A DNA stretch of 64,000 bases from Pseudomonas sp. Q1-7. Lineage in GTDB: Bacteria > Pseudomonadota > Gammaproteobacteria > Pseudomonadales > Pseudomonadaceae. Below the pieces are notes generated by a model. That model saw nothing but the letters and a program-made list of their open reading frames with translations. It was not told the origin of the DNA and searched no databases. Shown here in pieces: positions 19,982 to 30,179 of this stretch (position 1 is the first letter of the stretch; each line of letters opens with the position of its first letter). The DNA lies in contig NZ_CP116304.1 in the NCBI RefSeq assembly GCF_028010285.1, forward strand, positions 5,348,501 to 5,412,500. The letters run 5' to 3'. A program made the translations under genes and the position numbers.

Positions 19982-20685
19982 ACCTGCTGCTTCTCGAAGA
20001 CGCCGACTTCATCGCGGCGGACCGGGTGCGCCTGGAGGGTCGGCGCCTGAAGCACCTGCATGAAGTCCATCGCGCCGAGGCGGGCGACAGCCTGCGGATC
20101 GGTCGCCTCGGCGGCCAGATGGGCCAGGGCCACCTGCTGCGTCTGGACGCGAACTGCGCGGAGCTGGAGGTCGGCTTCGACCAGCCGCCGCCGGCGAAGC
20201 TGCCCATCACCCTGCTGCTGGCCCTGCCCCGGCCGAAGATGCTCCGCCGCGTGCTGCAGACCGTCGCCGCCATGGGCGTGCCCCGCCTGGTGCTGCTCAA
20301 CAGCTACCGGGTGGAAAAGAGCTTCTGGCAGACCCCCTTCCTCGAACCGGCGGCCATCCGCGAGCAACTGATCCTCGGCCTGGAACAGGCGCGGGACACC
20401 GTGCTGCCCGAGGTGATCATCGAGAAGCGCTTCAAGCCCTTCGTCGAAGACCGGCTGCCGCAACTCGCTACCGACACCCTGGGGCTGGTGGGCCATCCGG
20501 GCGACTACCCGCCCTGCCCCCGTGCGGTCGATCGGGCCATTACCCTGGCCATTGGCCCGGAAGGCGGCTGGATTCCCTACGAGGTGGAGAAACTGGGCGC
20601 GGCCGGCCTGCAGCCGGTCCAGCTCGGTGAGCGCATCCTGCGCGTGGAGACGGCGGTTACCGCGCTGCTCGCCCGGCTGTTCTGA
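19978..20685 (+). CDS. rsmE: 16S rRNA (uracil1498-N3)-methyltransferase
   Basis: RsmE methylates U1498 of 16S rRNA. The 235-aa product has an N-terminal PUA-like domain and a C-terminal SPOUT knot, with the signature LAIGPEGGW and [12 protein letters not shown] near the end. The start is GTG, overlapping the tatC stop by 4 nt, so it is probably translated by coupling. Confidence 0.95.
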   Translation: MNLLLLEDADFIAADRVRLEGRRLKHLHEVHRAEAGDSLRIGRLGGQMGQGHLLRLDANCAELEVGFDQPPPAKLPITLLLALPRPKMLRRVLQTVAAMGVPRLVLLNSYRVEKSFWQTPFLEPAAIREQLILGLEQARDTVLPEVIIEKRFKPFVEDRLPQLATDTLGLVGHPGDYPPCPRAVDRAITLAIGPEGGWIPYEVEKLGAAGLQPVQLGERILRVETAVTALLARLF

Positions 20686-20737
20686 AGCGTGTCGCTGGCG
20701 TAGGCTGACGGCATCCTTCCGACATCGAGATTGAGCC

Positions 20738-21160
20738 ATGCGCCCGCTGACCATCGACCTCGACCAGCTCGCCTTCGCCCTCAACACTGCCGGCCTCGAT
20801 CACTACCTCGACCTGCTCAGCGGCAAGGTGCTGCTGATCCCCGAAGAGGACGCCGACCCCGAACTGGAAAACCTGCTGCGGGAAGAGCCGGAGCGTTTCC
20901 TGCTGGTGGAACCCCTCGGCCAGGCCGACGAACTGCGCCTGATGCAGGAATTCCTTCACGAGGTGGTCCACCCCCACGCCTATTCCGCCCTGCAGCAGGC
21001 CCTCGCGGGCCGCAAGCCGGCGCGTAGCTTCCGCCATGCGCTGATGGAATATCCGGTGCTGCTGCAAGCCTGGCATGGCTACGAGGCCGCGCGCCTGCGC
21101 GAGCTGGCCCAGGACTGGCTGGAAGAGAACGAGCTGCAGCCGGCAACGCCGCTGCACTGA
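20738..21160 (+). CDS. UPF0158 family protein
   Basis: This 140-aa cytoplasmic protein resembles the UPF0158 family, with HYLDLLSGKVLLIPEED near the start, the acidic LLREEPERFLLVEPL stretch and the YEAARLRELAQDWLEENEL tail. No catalytic motif or known function. It follows rsmE by 52 nt and precedes a repeat-rich gap. Confidence 0.75.
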   Translation: MRPLTIDLDQLAFALNTAGLDHYLDLLSGKVLLIPEEDADPELENLLREEPERFLLVEPLGQADELRLMQEFLHEVVHPHAYSALQQALAGRKPARSFRHALMEYPVLLQAWHGYEAARLRELAQDWLEENELQPATPLH

Positions 21161-21180
21161 GCACGGTATCAACGCGCTTC

Positions 21181-21276
21181 TGTGGGGGCGATTTCAATCG
21201 CTGGGCGGACCGCAGGCCTACCCTGGTGCCATCGGGGACCACTGCGCTGCCCCAAGCGAATGAATTCGCCCCCACA
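21181..21276. repeat. Inverted REP pair
   Basis: Two 22-nt arms starting TGTGGGGGCGA (21181-21202) and its near complement (21255-21276), 20 of 22 positions matching, face each other across 52 nt. This is the usual Pseudomonas REP pair form, sitting in the gap between convergent genes, where it may end transcripts. Confidence 0.75.
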
Positions 21277-21299
21277 AGGGAGGTGGCATGGGGCAGAAC

Positions 21300-21388
21300 G
21301 TAGGATGGGTAGAGGCACGAAACCCATCGCCCCGTCGTGATGGGTTTCGCTTCGCTCTAGCGGAACGCCGCCCGCACCCTCCTACGGG
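21300..21388. repeat. Second inverted repeat, GTAGGATGGGT type
   Basis: An 11-bp stem CGAAACCCATC (21318-21328) / GATGGGTTTCG (21339-21349) lies inside a looser outer repeat that begins GTAGGATGGGT and ends with CCTACG. It resembles the dispersed hairpin repeats of pseudomonad genomes. With the REP pair it fills the 288-bp gap; no other feature was seen there. Confidence 0.6.
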
Positions 21389-21448
21389 GCCTGGCCGAGG
21401 GTGGTCCGGGGTTCCGCAAGTGGGAATTTCCGCCTGCCAACCGCCCTG

Positions 21449-22183
21449 TCAGAGCACCTGGCGCAGGAAGTTCTGCGCACGCGGGTCCTGAGGCTGGGCG
21501 AAGAACTGCGCGGGAGGTGCATCTTCCAGCAGCTTGCCGTGATCGAAGAACAGCACCCGGTCGGCCACTTCGCGGGCGAAGCCCATCTCGTGGGTGACGC
21601 AGACCATGGTCATGCCTTCCTGGGCCAGTTGCTTCATCACGTCCAGCACCTCGCCGACCATTTCCGGGTCCAGCGCCGAGGTGGGCTCGTCGAACAGCAT
21701 CACCTTGGGGTCCATGCACAGGGCGCGGGCAATGGCCACGCGCTGCTGCTGGCCACCGGAGAGGCGCGAAGGGAATTCGTTGGCCTTCTGCGCGATGCCC
21801 ACCTTGGCCAGCAGCGCCTGGGCCTTGGCTTCGCGCTCGGCCTTGCCGCGCTTGCGCACGACCTTCTGCGCCAGGCAGAGGTTCTCCAGCACCGTCATGT
21901 GGGGGAACAGGTTGAAGTGCTGGAACACCATGCCCACTTCACGGCGGTAGGCGTTCACATCGGTCTTGGGGTTGGCGAGGTCGACGCCGTCGATGCTCAC
22001 CGAACCGGAATCCAGCTCCTCCAGGCCATTCAGGCAGCGCAGGAAGGTGGACTTGCCGGAGCCCGAGGGTCCGATCACCACCACCACTTCGCCGCGTTTC
22101 ACGGTGGTGGTGACGTTATCCACAGCCCGCACTTCATGGCCGCGGGCATCGAAGACTTTCAGCAGGTTACGGACTTCAATCAC
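21449..22183 (-). CDS. Polar amino-acid ABC transporter ATP-binding protein
   Basis: This 244-aa ATPase drives the importer encoded with the two upstream genes. It has Walker [11 protein letters not shown]-loop FQHFNLFPH, signature [15 protein letters not shown] and Walker [13 protein letters not shown], in the GlnQ/HisP subfamily. It overlaps the permease gene by 8 nt. The exact substrate cannot be read from the ATPase. Confidence 0.92.
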   Translation of the reverse strand: MIEVRNLLKVFDARGHEVRAVDNVTTTVKRGEVVVVIGPSGSGKSTFLRCLNGLEELDSGSVSIDGVDLANPKTDVNAYRREVGMVFQHFNLFPHMTVLENLCLAQKVVRKRGKAEREAKAQALLAKVGIAQKANEFPSRLSGGQQQRVAIARALCMDPKVMLFDEPTSALDPEMVGEVLDVMKQLAQEGMTMVCVTHEMGFAREVADRVLFFDHGKLLEDAPPAQFFAQPQDPRAQNFLRQVL

Positions 22184-23138
22184 TTTTCCCGAGCCTCCGC
22201 TCCAGACGGCTGGCGATTTGCGACAGCGGCAGGTTGATGACGAGGTAGAGCGCGGCCACGCAGAACCAGATCTCGAAGGTGGAGAACGAGGTGGTGATGG
22301 CTTCGCGGCCGCTCTTGGTCAGCTCGGTGATGGCGATCACCGACACCAGGGAGGTGTCCTTGACCAGGCTGATGAACTGGCCGGCCAGCGGCGGCAGCAC
22401 GCGCTTGAAAGCCTGCGGCAGGATCACGTGGCGCATGGACTGGCCGGCGGTCAGGCCCAGGGAGCGCGCGGCCTCGTTCTGGCCACGGGCGATGGACTGC
22501 ACGCCGGCGCGAACGATCTCGCCGACATAGGCGCCGGTGAACAGCGCCAGCGCGGCGACCCCGGCGAACTCGCGGGAGAGGTTCAGCACGGTGCCGATGA
22601 AGAAGTAGAAGATGAAGATCTGCACCAGCAGCGGCGTGCCGCGCACCAACTCGACATAGACGGTGGAGAGGTCGCGCAGGGTGGGGTTGCCGGACAGGCG
22701 GCAGAGGCCGGTGAACAGGCCGATCAGCAGGCCGAAGGCACCGGACACCACGGATATCCACAGGGTGGTCCAGAGGCCCCAGAGCAGCGGACCGGCGGCC
22801 CAGTGGCGGGTCACGCCGATCGCATCGCCCTCGGATACGTCGTCGCCCTGGCTGACCTGCAGGCTGTCGCGAGCCACCTCCAGCACCTGCTCGTCGCCGC
22901 CCTCGGCGGTCAGGGTGACGCGGGCCATGTCGCCGGCCTCGGCGATGGCGCTGACGGTACCGTAGTCGGCGGCGCGCTGGGCTTCCTCCGCCTGGTAGAC
23001 GAAGTACTGCGGGACGCGGTTCCAGCGCCATTCGTAGGAAATCAGCGAAGTGGAGTACCAGAGGCCCCAGCCCGTCACGACCAGGATGAAGCCGGTCAGG
23101 ATGTGCCAGGGCCAGGTGCGGCGATGCTTTCTAGTCAC
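22176..23138 (-). CDS. Amino-acid ABC permease with N-terminal periplasmic insertion
   Basis: This 320-aa inner-membrane permease is of the HisM/GlnP type: the C-terminal two thirds carry [29 protein letters not shown] and the EAA loop [22 protein letters not shown]. It is about 100 residues longer than usual. After one membrane helix ([17 protein letters not shown]) there is a hydrophilic segment, about residues 34-115, predicted periplasmic, before the next helix. Only one permease gene is present, so it probably works as a homodimer. Confidence 0.9.
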   Translation of the reverse strand: MTRKHRRTWPWHILTGFILVVTGWGLWYSTSLISYEWRWNRVPQYFVYQAEEAQRAADYGTVSAIAEAGDMARVTLTAEGGDEQVLEVARDSLQVSQGDDVSEGDAIGVTRHWAAGPLLWGLWTTLWISVVSGAFGLLIGLFTGLCRLSGNPTLRDLSTVYVELVRGTPLLVQIFIFYFFIGTVLNLSREFAGVAALALFTGAYVGEIVRAGVQSIARGQNEAARSLGLTAGQSMRHVILPQAFKRVLPPLAGQFISLVKDTSLVSVIAITELTKSGREAITTSFSTFEIWFCVAALYLVINLPLSQIASRLERRLGKSD

Positions 23139-23169
23139 GGGAAATCTCGCTCATGGCGGGGACAAAAGG

Positions 23170-23196
23170 CAGGCCCGGCCTTGTGGGCCGGGCCTG
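23170..23196 (-). terminator. 11-bp hairpin between the binding-protein and permease genes
   Basis: CAGGCCCGGCC (23170-23180) and GGCCGGGCCTG (23186-23196) form a perfect stem with a 5-nt loop in the 94-nt gap after the binding-protein gene. Such stems often stabilise the upstream message or thin out downstream transcription. Confidence 0.7.
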
Positions 23197-23232
23197 TCGC
23201 TGCCAGCAGGGGGCTTGGGGCCGCCGCCGGGC

Positions 23233-24024
23233 TTATTCCATTTCTTTCAGCCAGTCGTTCTTCTTGAACCACTTGGTGTGGATGCGATCGTAGGTGCCGT
23301 CGTGGCGGATCTGGTTCATCCAGTTGTTGATCCAGTTGAGGCTGTCGTAGTCGCCCTTCTTCAGGCCGAAGGCCAGGGGTTCGAAGGTGAAGGGCTCTTC
23401 CAGGAACACCAGCTTGCCGGCGCCGGCCTTGTTCACTGCTACCACGTTGTACGGGGCGTCGTAGATGAAGGCGTCGGCCTTGCCGTTGACCACGTCCATC
23501 ACCGCTTCCTGTTCATTGTCGAAGCCGTGGTACTGGGCCTTGGCGATCAGTTTCTTGGCGACCATCTCGCCGGTGGTGCCGATCTTGGAAGTGATGCGGT
23601 ACTTGGCGTCGTTCAGGTCCTTGTACGACTTGATCTCGCCTTGCAGCTCCTTGCGGATCAGCAGGGTCTGGCCGACCACGATGAAGGGCTCGGAGAAGTT
23701 GATGCGCAGGTTGCGCTCCTGGGTCAGGGTCATGCCGGAGCCGATCATGTCGAACTTGTCGGTCAACAGGGCCGGGATGATGCCGTCGTAGCTGGTGGAC
23801 ACCAGCTCCAGCTTGACACCCATGGACTTGGCCATGGCTTTCAGCAGGTCGACTTCAAAGCCGATGATCTCACCGCGCTTATTGGTCATTTCGAAGGGCA
23901 TGTAGGTCGGGTCCATGCCGACGCGCAGGGTGCCGCGCTTGACAGCGTCGTCCACCATGCCGGCGTGGGCCATGCCGGTCAGCGCACTGGCGGCGAACAG
24001 CAGGGATGCAAGAAACTTTTTCAA
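23233..24024 (-). CDS. Periplasmic polar amino-acid-binding protein
   Basis: This 263-aa family 3 solute-binding protein delivers an amino acid to the adjoining permease. A Sec signal peptide MKKFLASLLFAASALTGMAHA is followed by the TLRVGMDPTYMPFEM motif, the GFEVDLLKAMA segment and SEPFIVVGQ. It is the first gene of the operon (binding protein, permease, ATPase). Glutamate, aspartate or another polar amino acid is possible. Confidence 0.92.
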   Translation of the reverse strand: MKKFLASLLFAASALTGMAHAGMVDDAVKRGTLRVGMDPTYMPFEMTNKRGEIIGFEVDLLKAMAKSMGVKLELVSTSYDGIIPALLTDKFDMIGSGMTLTQERNLRINFSEPFIVVGQTLLIRKELQGEIKSYKDLNDAKYRITSKIGTTGEMVAKKLIAKAQYHGFDNEQEAVMDVVNGKADAFIYDAPYNVVAVNKAGAGKLVFLEEPFTFEPLAFGLKKGDYDSLNWINNWMNQIRHDGTYDRIHTKWFKKNDWLKEME

Positions 24025-24145
24025 TTCTTTCTCCTAATGGGGCAGCTCGTTGTTGTTGTGCAGCCCACGGACGACGGGGCATGGCGCGCATGCTAACGCC
24101 CCGCTCCGTGGATGGCGAGTCGCAGCTAGCAGATATCGGGCCAGC

Positions 24146-24583
24146 TCAGCTTTCGAGCAGGAACGTGACGGGACCGTCGTTGACCAGGTGCACCTGCATG
24201 TTGGCACCGAAGCGCCCCGTGGCGACCTGTGGATGCTTCTCGCGGGCCCGGCGCACCAGGTAGTCGAACAGCGCCTCGCCGAGGGCCGGCGAAGCCGCGC
24301 TGGAGAAACTGGGGCGCAGGCCGCTGTTGGTATCGGCCGCCAGGGTGAATTGGGACACCAGCAGCAGGCCGCCGCCGATGGCACCCAGGGACAGGTTCAT
24401 CTTGCCCTCGGCATCGGCGAAGACCCGGTAGTTGACCAGCTTGTGCAGCAGTTTGTCGGCGCTGGCCTCGCTGTCCTGGGGCTCGACGCCCACCAGCACC
24501 AGCAGCCCCTGGTCGATGGCGCCGACCACTTCGCCTTCCACCTCGACCCGCGCCGCGCTGACCCGTTGCAGCAGGGCCTTCAT
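24146..24583 (-). CDS. dtd: D-aminoacyl-tRNA deacylase
   Basis: Dtd hydrolyses D-amino acids from mischarged tRNAs. The 145-aa protein shows both family motifs, SQFTL (near residue 77) and the C-terminal [10 protein letters not shown], and has standard length. Its ATG overlaps the stop of the upstream iminopeptidase gene by 1 nt, so the pair is coupled. Confidence 0.96.
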   Translation of the reverse strand: MKALLQRVSAARVEVEGEVVGAIDQGLLVLVGVEPQDSEASADKLLHKLVNYRVFADAEGKMNLSLGAIGGGLLLVSQFTLAADTNSGLRPSFSSAASPALGEALFDYLVRRAREKHPQVATGRFGANMQVHLVNDGPVTFLLES

Positions 24584-25557
24584 CAGGCGTCTTCCTCCGG
24601 CAGCATGTTCAGCAGGCGGCGGGCCATCTGGTAGGTGGCCCGCACCAGGGCGTCGGTGATGCCGGCCTCGGACGCGGCATGGCCGGCGTCGCGGACGATC
24701 TGCAACTCGCTGTTGGGCCAGGCCTTGTGCAGCGCCCAGGCATTGTCCAGCGGGCAGATGGCGTCATAACGGCCATGCACGATCACCCCCGGCAGGTGGG
24801 CGATGCGCGGCATGTCGCGGAGCAACTGGTTGGGTTCGAGGAAGGCGTTGTTGACGAAGTAGTGGCATTCGATGCGGGCGATGGACAGGGCGCGCATGGG
24901 CTCGCTGAAGCGTTCCACCACCGGCGCGCTGGGGCGCAGGGTGGCGGTGCGGCCCTCCCAGGTGGACCAGGCCTTGGCGCTGTGCATCTGGGCGATCTGG
25001 TCCGGGCCGGTGAGGCGCTTGTAGTAGGCCTGCATCAGGTCGCCATGCTCCTCGGCCGGGATGGGCGCCAGGTAATCTTCCCAGTAATCCGGGAACATCC
25101 GGCTGCAGCCTTCCTGGTAGAACCAATGGAAGTCTTCCGGGCGGCACAGGAAGATGCCGCGCAGGATCAGACCGAGCACCCGTTCCGGGTGGGCCTGGGC
25201 GTAGGCCAGGGACAGGGTCGAGCCCCAGGAGCCGCCGAACAGCACCCATTTGTCGATCCCCAGGTGCTGGCGAATACGCTCCAGGTCGGCCACCAGGTCC
25301 CAGGTGGTGTTCTTCTCCAGGCTCGCATGGGGCGTGGAACGGCCGCAGCCGCGCTGGTCGAAGGTGACGATGCGGTACAGGTTCGGGTCGAAGAAGCGCC
25401 GACTCATGGCGTCGCAACCGGCCCCCGGCCCGCCATGGATGAACACCACCGGCAGGCCTTCCGGCGTGCCGCTTTCATCCACGTACAGCACATGCGGCGC
25501 ATCCACCGCGAGTTCGTGCCGGGCGTAGGGTTTTATCTCCGGATACAAAGTCTGCAT
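24583..25557 (-). CDS. pip: Proline iminopeptidase
   Basis: This 324-aa alpha/beta hydrolase removes N-terminal proline from peptides. It contains the oxyanion HGGPGAGC, the nucleophile elbow GGSWGSTL, the acid-bearing HGRYDAICP and the His-bearing AGHAASE, all in family order (S33). There is no signal peptide, so it is cytoplasmic. It is transcribed with dtd. Confidence 0.93.
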   Translation of the reverse strand: MQTLYPEIKPYARHELAVDAPHVLYVDESGTPEGLPVVFIHGGPGAGCDAMSRRFFDPNLYRIVTFDQRGCGRSTPHASLEKNTTWDLVADLERIRQHLGIDKWVLFGGSWGSTLSLAYAQAHPERVLGLILRGIFLCRPEDFHWFYQEGCSRMFPDYWEDYLAPIPAEEHGDLMQAYYKRLTGPDQIAQMHSAKAWSTWEGRTATLRPSAPVVERFSEPMRALSIARIECHYFVNNAFLEPNQLLRDMPRIAHLPGVIVHGRYDAICPLDNAWALHKAWPNSELQIVRDAGHAASEAGITDALVRATYQMARRLLNMLPEEDA

Positions 25558-25650
25558 GCTGGGCTCCCGAAACTGTGCGCAAGGTCGACCCCTGAGCGGG
25601 ACCGGCCTTCTAACCTGCCGGGCATCATAACGAGGAAAAAGGAGTTCAGC

Positions 25651-26082
25651 ATGCTACTCAGGAAGTTCGCGCTGCCGACGCTCTGCGTTCTGGCAATCCT
25701 AGCCGGTTGTGGCCGTGAGGACCCGGCCGCGGAACTGGACGCGGCGGTGCAACGGCTACAGGCCAACCTCGAAGCGAAGAAGACCGGCGCGGTGCTGGAA
25801 CAGTTGCACCCGCAGTTCACCGCCCAGCAGCAGAACGACCGCGACTGGGCCAAGCGCACCATGACCCTGCTGTTCATGCGCCACAAGAACGTCAGCGTAC
25901 TGGCCATCAGCAAGGCGAATCGCCTGGACCCGACCTACCGCGAGAAGGGCTACACCGAGGCGCAGGTGGCCCTGACCGGTGCCGAGGGGCTGATTCCCGA
26001 CAGCGCGCGGCATTACGGCGTGAAGCTGGAGTGGTGGCTGGACGACGGCGATTGGAAACTCGCAAGGCTGGACTGGCAATGA
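25651..26082 (+). CDS. Small predicted lipoprotein, function unknown
   Basis: The 143-aa product begins with a lipoprotein signal whose lipobox LAGC puts the lipidated Cys at residue 20. The mature part is helical at first (LDAAVQRLQANLEAKK) and ends with strands resembling a small NTF2-like fold (VKLEWWLDDGDWKLARLDWQ). No enzyme motif was found. AAAGGAG lies upstream of the ATG. The stop overlaps the start of the Nudix gene by 4 nt. Confidence 0.8.
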   Translation: MLLRKFALPTLCVLAILAGCGREDPAAELDAAVQRLQANLEAKKTGAVLEQLHPQFTAQQQNDRDWAKRTMTLLFMRHKNVSVLAISKANRLDPTYREKGYTEAQVALTGAEGLIPDSARHYGVKLEWWLDDGDWKLARLDWQ

Positions 26083-26552
26083 GCGCGCCGCTCAGCCATC
26101 GCATCCGCGCCGCCGGCCTGCTGGTACGCGACGGTCGCATCCTGCTGGTCAAGCATGTGGTGGGCGACGACATCTACTGGATACCGCCGGGCGGCGGCTT
26201 CGAGTCGCAGAGCGACGAATCCACCCGCGACACGGTTCGCCGCGAGTTCATGGAGGAAACCGGGCTGGAAGTGGACGTCGGCCCGCTGGTCTACGTCCGC
26301 GAGTTCGCCGAGCCGGCCATGGGCCGCTTCCACCTGGAGCTGTTCTACCGGATCGACGCCTGGCACGGCGAACTCAGCCTGGCCAACCTCAACGGCCTGG
26401 GCGGCGACGAATTCGAAATCCGCGAGCTGGGCTGGGTCAGCCGCGACGAACTGGCCGCCCTGCCCTTCTATCCGGCGGAGCTGCTGGACGATGTCTGGGA
26501 GCGGGTGGCGGCCGAGGTGGTGGTGATCCGCCACCTCGGCCTGCAACGCTGA
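26079..26552 (+). CDS. Nudix hydrolase
   Basis: This 157-aa protein hydrolyses a nucleoside diphosphate linked to another group X; the substrate is not evident. The Nudix box is visible as GGGFESQSDE followed by REFMEETGLEVD, with the metal-binding glutamates in place. The ATG at 26079 overlaps the lipoprotein stop. Confidence 0.88.
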   Translation: MSAPLSHRIRAAGLLVRDGRILLVKHVVGDDIYWIPPGGGFESQSDESTRDTVRREFMEETGLEVDVGPLVYVREFAEPAMGRFHLELFYRIDAWHGELSLANLNGLGGDEFEIRELGWVSRDELAALPFYPAELLDDVWERVAAEVVVIRHLGLQR

Positions 26553-26704
26553 AGCGGCCGGCGGCGCTCGGCTTTTCCCAGCGGCTCGCCGCCACGCAAA
26601 GGCGGCTGTTAGAGCCGTTGGCTATGGCCGCAATCAGCACATGTTCTGGCGTGCCGTCCCCCTGGCGCTAAGTTTGGGAAGACCTCTGCGCGAGGACAAT
26701 CAGC

Positions 26705-28117
26705 ATGCACCCAGAACCGCTGGAGACCGACTACCTGGTCATCGGCGCCGGCGCGGCGGCGATGGCCTTCGTCGACACGCTGCTCAGCGAGTCCGACGCC
26801 ACCGTGCTGATGGTGGACCGCCACGCCAGCCCCGGTGGCCACTGGAACGACGCCTACCCCTTCGTGCGGCTTCACCAACCTTCCGCCTGCTACGGCGTGA
26901 ACTCCCGCGAACTGGGCAGCGGCCAGAAGGACAGCTCCGCGCTGGGGGAAAACCTCTACGAACTGGCCTCCGGCTCGGAAATCCTCAGTTACTACGATCA
27001 GGTGATGAACCAGTGCTTCCTGCCATCGAGGCGCGTGCGCTACTGCCCCATGTGCGACTACGTCGGGGACCGTGCATCGGACCATCGCTTCGTTTCCCTG
27101 CTCAGCGGCCGTGAGTACCGGGTGCGGGCGCGGCGCAAGCTGGTCGATGGCACCCTTGCCCGGACCCAGGTGCCCTCCACCCATCCCCCGAAGTACCGGG
27201 TCGCCGACGGGGTGACCTGCATACCGCCCAACCGGCTGCCGCAGGTCCGCCAGCCCTATCCCGCCTATGTGGTGATCGGGGCCGGCAAGACCGGCATCGA
27301 TACCTGCCTGTGGCTGCTGCTGCAGGGTGTGGCGCCGGCGTCGATCCACTGGATCATGCCCAGCGACCCCTGGCTGGTGGATCGCGCCACCCTGCAACCC
27401 GGGCTCGAGTACTTCGAGCAGAGCGTCCGCGGCGTCACCGCACAGTACTCGGCCATCGCCGCGGCCTCCTCGCTCGCGGACCTGTTCGAGCGGCTCGAAC
27501 GATCCGGCCCGCTGCTGCGCATCGATCCAGCCGTCACACCCAGGGCCTATCGCGGCGCCACCGTCACCCGGGCCGAACTCGGCGCCCTGCGCGGCATCGG
27601 CAACAAGGTCAGGCTGGGCCACGTCGAGGTGATCGGGCCAGGGAAGGTCCTACTGGAAAGTGGCGCTATCGAGGTGCCCGCCGGGGCCCTGTTCATCGAC
27701 TGCAGCGCCAACGGCCTGGGCGGCTGGGACGTGACGCGGGTGTTCGACGGGAACAGGGTCAACCTGGCCTTCGTCAGCAACAATCAGCCGGTATTTTCGG
27801 CGGCCCTGATCGCCTACGTCGAATGCCACCTGACAGACGACGCCGAGAAGAACGCCTGCTGCCAGCCGGTGCCTGTTCCACGGCTGCCGGAGGACTGGCT
27901 CAGGATCTGGGCGGTCCACCTGCGCAACTTCCAGCGCTGGCGCGAAAACACGGCCATGACCCAGTGGCTGTTCAGCTCCCGCCTGTTCCTGATGACCACC
28001 GTGATACGCGAGGTTCGTCCCGACGACGGCGAACGCCAGGCCCTGCTCCGCGAACTGCACCTGACCCGGCAGCAGGCTGCGGAGAATCTGCCGAAACTGA
28101 TGGCGCTGCTTGCCTGA
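26705..28117 (+). CDS. Putative FAD/NAD(P)-binding oxidoreductase of unknown role
   Basis: The 470-aa protein has two Rossmann-type dinucleotide loops. The first is YLVIGAGAAAMAF (about residues 10-22), with alanines where GxGxxG has the last glycine, followed by the acidic VDRHASPGGHW that would hold FAD ribose. The second, YVVIGAGKTGIDT, lies near residue 190. It resembles flavin monooxygenase-like proteins, but lacks a distinctive catalytic motif I can name. A CPMC pair occurs near residue 110. It is monocistronic. Confidence 0.7.
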   Translation: MHPEPLETDYLVIGAGAAAMAFVDTLLSESDATVLMVDRHASPGGHWNDAYPFVRLHQPSACYGVNSRELGSGQKDSSALGENLYELASGSEILSYYDQVMNQCFLPSRRVRYCPMCDYVGDRASDHRFVSLLSGREYRVRARRKLVDGTLARTQVPSTHPPKYRVADGVTCIPPNRLPQVRQPYPAYVVIGAGKTGIDTCLWLLLQGVAPASIHWIMPSDPWLVDRATLQPGLEYFEQSVRGVTAQYSAIAAASSLADLFERLERSGPLLRIDPAVTPRAYRGATVTRAELGALRGIGNKVRLGHVEVIGPGKVLLESGAIEVPAGALFIDCSANGLGGWDVTRVFDGNRVNLAFVSNNQPVFSAALIAYVECHLTDDAEKNACCQPVPVPRLPEDWLRIWAVHLRNFQRWRENTAMTQWLFSSRLFLMTTVIREVRPDDGERQALLRELHLTRQQAAENLPKLMALLA

Positions 28118-28174
28118 GCGACAGCCGGGCACAGGGACGCACTGCCGCCGGAAGCCCTCGCCGCCGTCCCCCGA

Positions 28175-28978
28175 TCATCGGCCGTAGCGCTGGCGCCCCC
28201 ACCCGAGCATCGCCTGCAGCAGGCTCTTCAGCACCGCCTGGGTCGGCACCGCCAGGTCTTCGCGGTAGTCGAAAGGCACCTGTTCGTCCATGTAGGTGCA
28301 CTGGGCCAGTTCCAGCTGCACCGCATGAATATGCTGGTCCGGCTGGCCGTAGTGGCGGGTGATGTGACCGCCCTTGAAGCGGCCGTTGAGCACGTGGCTG
28401 TAATCCTTCGCCCCGGCGCAGACCGCCAGCAGCGCCTCGGCCAAACCGGGGTCGCAGCTGGCGCCGGCATGGGTGCCCAGGTTGAAGTCCGGCAAGCGGC
28501 CTTCGAACAGGCGCGGGACGAAGGAGCGGATGGAGTGGGCATCGAACAGCAGCGCATAGCCGAACTCGGCCTTCATGCGCGCCAGCTCGTCGGCGATGGT
28601 GCGGTGGTAAGGCGTCCAGATTTCCGCCAGGTAGCGCGCCCGCTCCGCCGCGGAAGGCTCCTCGCCCTCGCGGTAGAGCGGCTCGCCGTCGAACAGGGTC
28701 GCCGGGTAGAGGCCGGTGGTCGCGGTGGCGTAGAGCGGCTTGTCATCGGCCGGCCGGTTGAGGTCGATGACGTAGCGCGAGTATTGCGCCGCCAACGTGC
28801 TCGCCCCCAGCTCGGCGGCGAAGTCATAGAGGCGCGGGATGTGCCAGTCGGTATCGGTGAGGTCCCAACCGGCCTCCACCAGGCCGGCTTCCACCACCGG
28901 GGTCAGCAGCGTGCCGGGGTGCGGCATGCTGATCAGCAGCGGCACGCTGCCGCGACTGAAGCAGAGAACGTTATCCAC
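28175..28978 (-). CDS. hutG: N-formylglutamate deformylase
   Basis: HutG splits N-formylglutamate to glutamate and formate, the last step of the five-step histidine pathway. The 267-aa zinc-amidohydrolase-like protein starts [19 protein letters not shown] and has [20 protein letters not shown] and [10 protein letters not shown] of the family. It overlaps hutI by 8 nt and ends the hut operon. Confidence 0.95.
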   Translation of the reverse strand: MDNVLCFSRGSVPLLISMPHPGTLLTPVVEAGLVEAGWDLTDTDWHIPRLYDFAAELGASTLAAQYSRYVIDLNRPADDKPLYATATTGLYPATLFDGEPLYREGEEPSAAERARYLAEIWTPYHRTIADELARMKAEFGYALLFDAHSIRSFVPRLFEGRLPDFNLGTHAGASCDPGLAEALLAVCAGAKDYSHVLNGRFKGGHITRHYGQPDQHIHAVQLELAQCTYMDEQVPFDYREDLAVPTQAVLKSLLQAMLGWGRQRYGR

Positions 28979-30179
28979 AGTCGATCTCCTGTCCGTGTCG
29001 AATCACCCGTTTGGGCAGGTCGCCGCCCAACCAGTAGGCCAGCTCCGCCGGGCGCTGGATGTCCCAGGCGATGAAGTCGGCCACCTTGCCCACCTCCAGG
29101 CTGCCATGGCTCTCGGCCAGGCCCAGGGCCTTCGCGGCGTGCAGGGTGGCACCGGCCAGCGCTTCCTCCGGGGTGAGGCGGAAGGCGGTGCAGGCCATGT
29201 TCAGCATCATGCGCAGCGACAACGCCGGCGAGGTGCCGGGGTTGAGGTCGGTGGACACGGCCATGGCCACCCCATGCTTGCGCAGCGCCTCGATGGGCGG
29301 TAGCTGGGTTTCCCGCAGCAGGAAGAAGGCCCCCGGCAGCAGCACGGCGACGGTGCCGGCCTTGGCCATGGCGATGGCGTCTTCCTCCGTCATGTATTCC
29401 AGGTGGTCCGCCGACAGCGCCTGGTAGCGCGCGGCCAGGCTGGAGCCGTGCAACGACGACAGCTGCTCGGCATGCAGCTTCACCGGCAGGCCCAGCTCAC
29501 GCGCCACCTTGAACACCCGCTCCACCTGATCCGGGGAGAAGGCCAGGTGCTCGCAGAAGGCATCCACCGCATCCACCAGTCCCTCGCCGGCGAGGGTCGG
29601 CAGGATGCTGTCGCAGACATGCGCGATGTAGTCGTCGGCGCGGCCGGCATATTCCGGCGGCAAGGCGTGGGCGGCCAGGCAGGTGGCGCGCACGGTGATG
29701 GGCAGGACCTCGCCCAGGCGGCGGGCGACGCGCAGCATCTTGCGCTCGCTGGCCAGGTCCAGGCCGTAGCCGGACTTCACCTCCAGGGTGGTCACACCGT
29801 CGCGCAGCAATTGCCGGGCGCGGCGCACGGCGCTCTCCAGCAGCTCGTCTTCGCTGGCGTCGCGGGTGGCGCGCACGGTACTGGCGATGCCGCCGCCCTG
29901 GGCGGCGATCTCGGCGTAGCTGACGCCCTCCAGGCGCTGTTCGAACTCGCGGCTGCGGTCGCCACCGAACACCAGGTGGGTGTGGCAATCGATCAGCCCA
30001 GGGGTGACCCAGGCGCCGCCGAGGTCGACCTCCACGTCGTAGGGAATCGCCGGCAACTCGGCGCGCGGACCGATCCATTCGATGCGTCCGGCATAAGTGA
30101 CCAGCACCGCGTCCTCGACGATGGCGTACTTGCCGCCGCGCAGGGTGGCGGCGTGGCAGTTGTGCCAGAGGTGTTTCAT
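28971..30179 (-). CDS. hutI: Imidazolonepropionase
   Basis: HutI opens imidazolonepropionate to formiminoglutamate. The 402-aa amidohydrolase carries the metal site [12 protein letters not shown], the KSGYGLD loop and the C-terminal [12 protein letters not shown]. It overlaps the lyase homologue upstream by 4 nt and hutG by 8 nt, so these three are translated as a coupled set. Confidence 0.96.
   Translation of the reverse strand: MKHLWHNCHAATLRGGKYAIVEDAVLVTYAGRIEWIGPRAELPAIPYDVEVDLGGAWVTPGLIDCHTHLVFGGDRSREFEQRLEGVSYAEIAAQGGGIASTVRATRDASEDELLESAVRRARQLLRDGVTTLEVKSGYGLDLASERKMLRVARRLGEVLPITVRATCLAAHALPPEYAGRADDYIAHVCDSILPTLAGEGLVDAVDAFCEHLAFSPDQVERVFKVARELGLPVKLHAEQLSSLHGSSLAARYQALSADHLEYMTEEDAIAMAKAGTVAVLLPGAFFLLRETQLPPIEALRKHGVAMAVSTDLNPGTSPALSLRMMLNMACTAFRLTPEEALAGATLHAAKALGLAESHGSLEVGKVADFIAWDIQRPAELAYWLGGDLPKRVIRHGQEIDCG

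Noticed and set aside
21181..21276. REP pair considered as a riboswitch or small RNA
   Set aside because: The arms match dispersed Pseudomonas REP units also at 40578 and 54146; no promoter is seen.
28971..28979. TTATCCACA, a perfect DnaA box (also at 22116 and 30489)
   Set aside because: The three copies are isolated inside coding genes, without clustering or an AT-rich unwinding region, so no origin is inferred.
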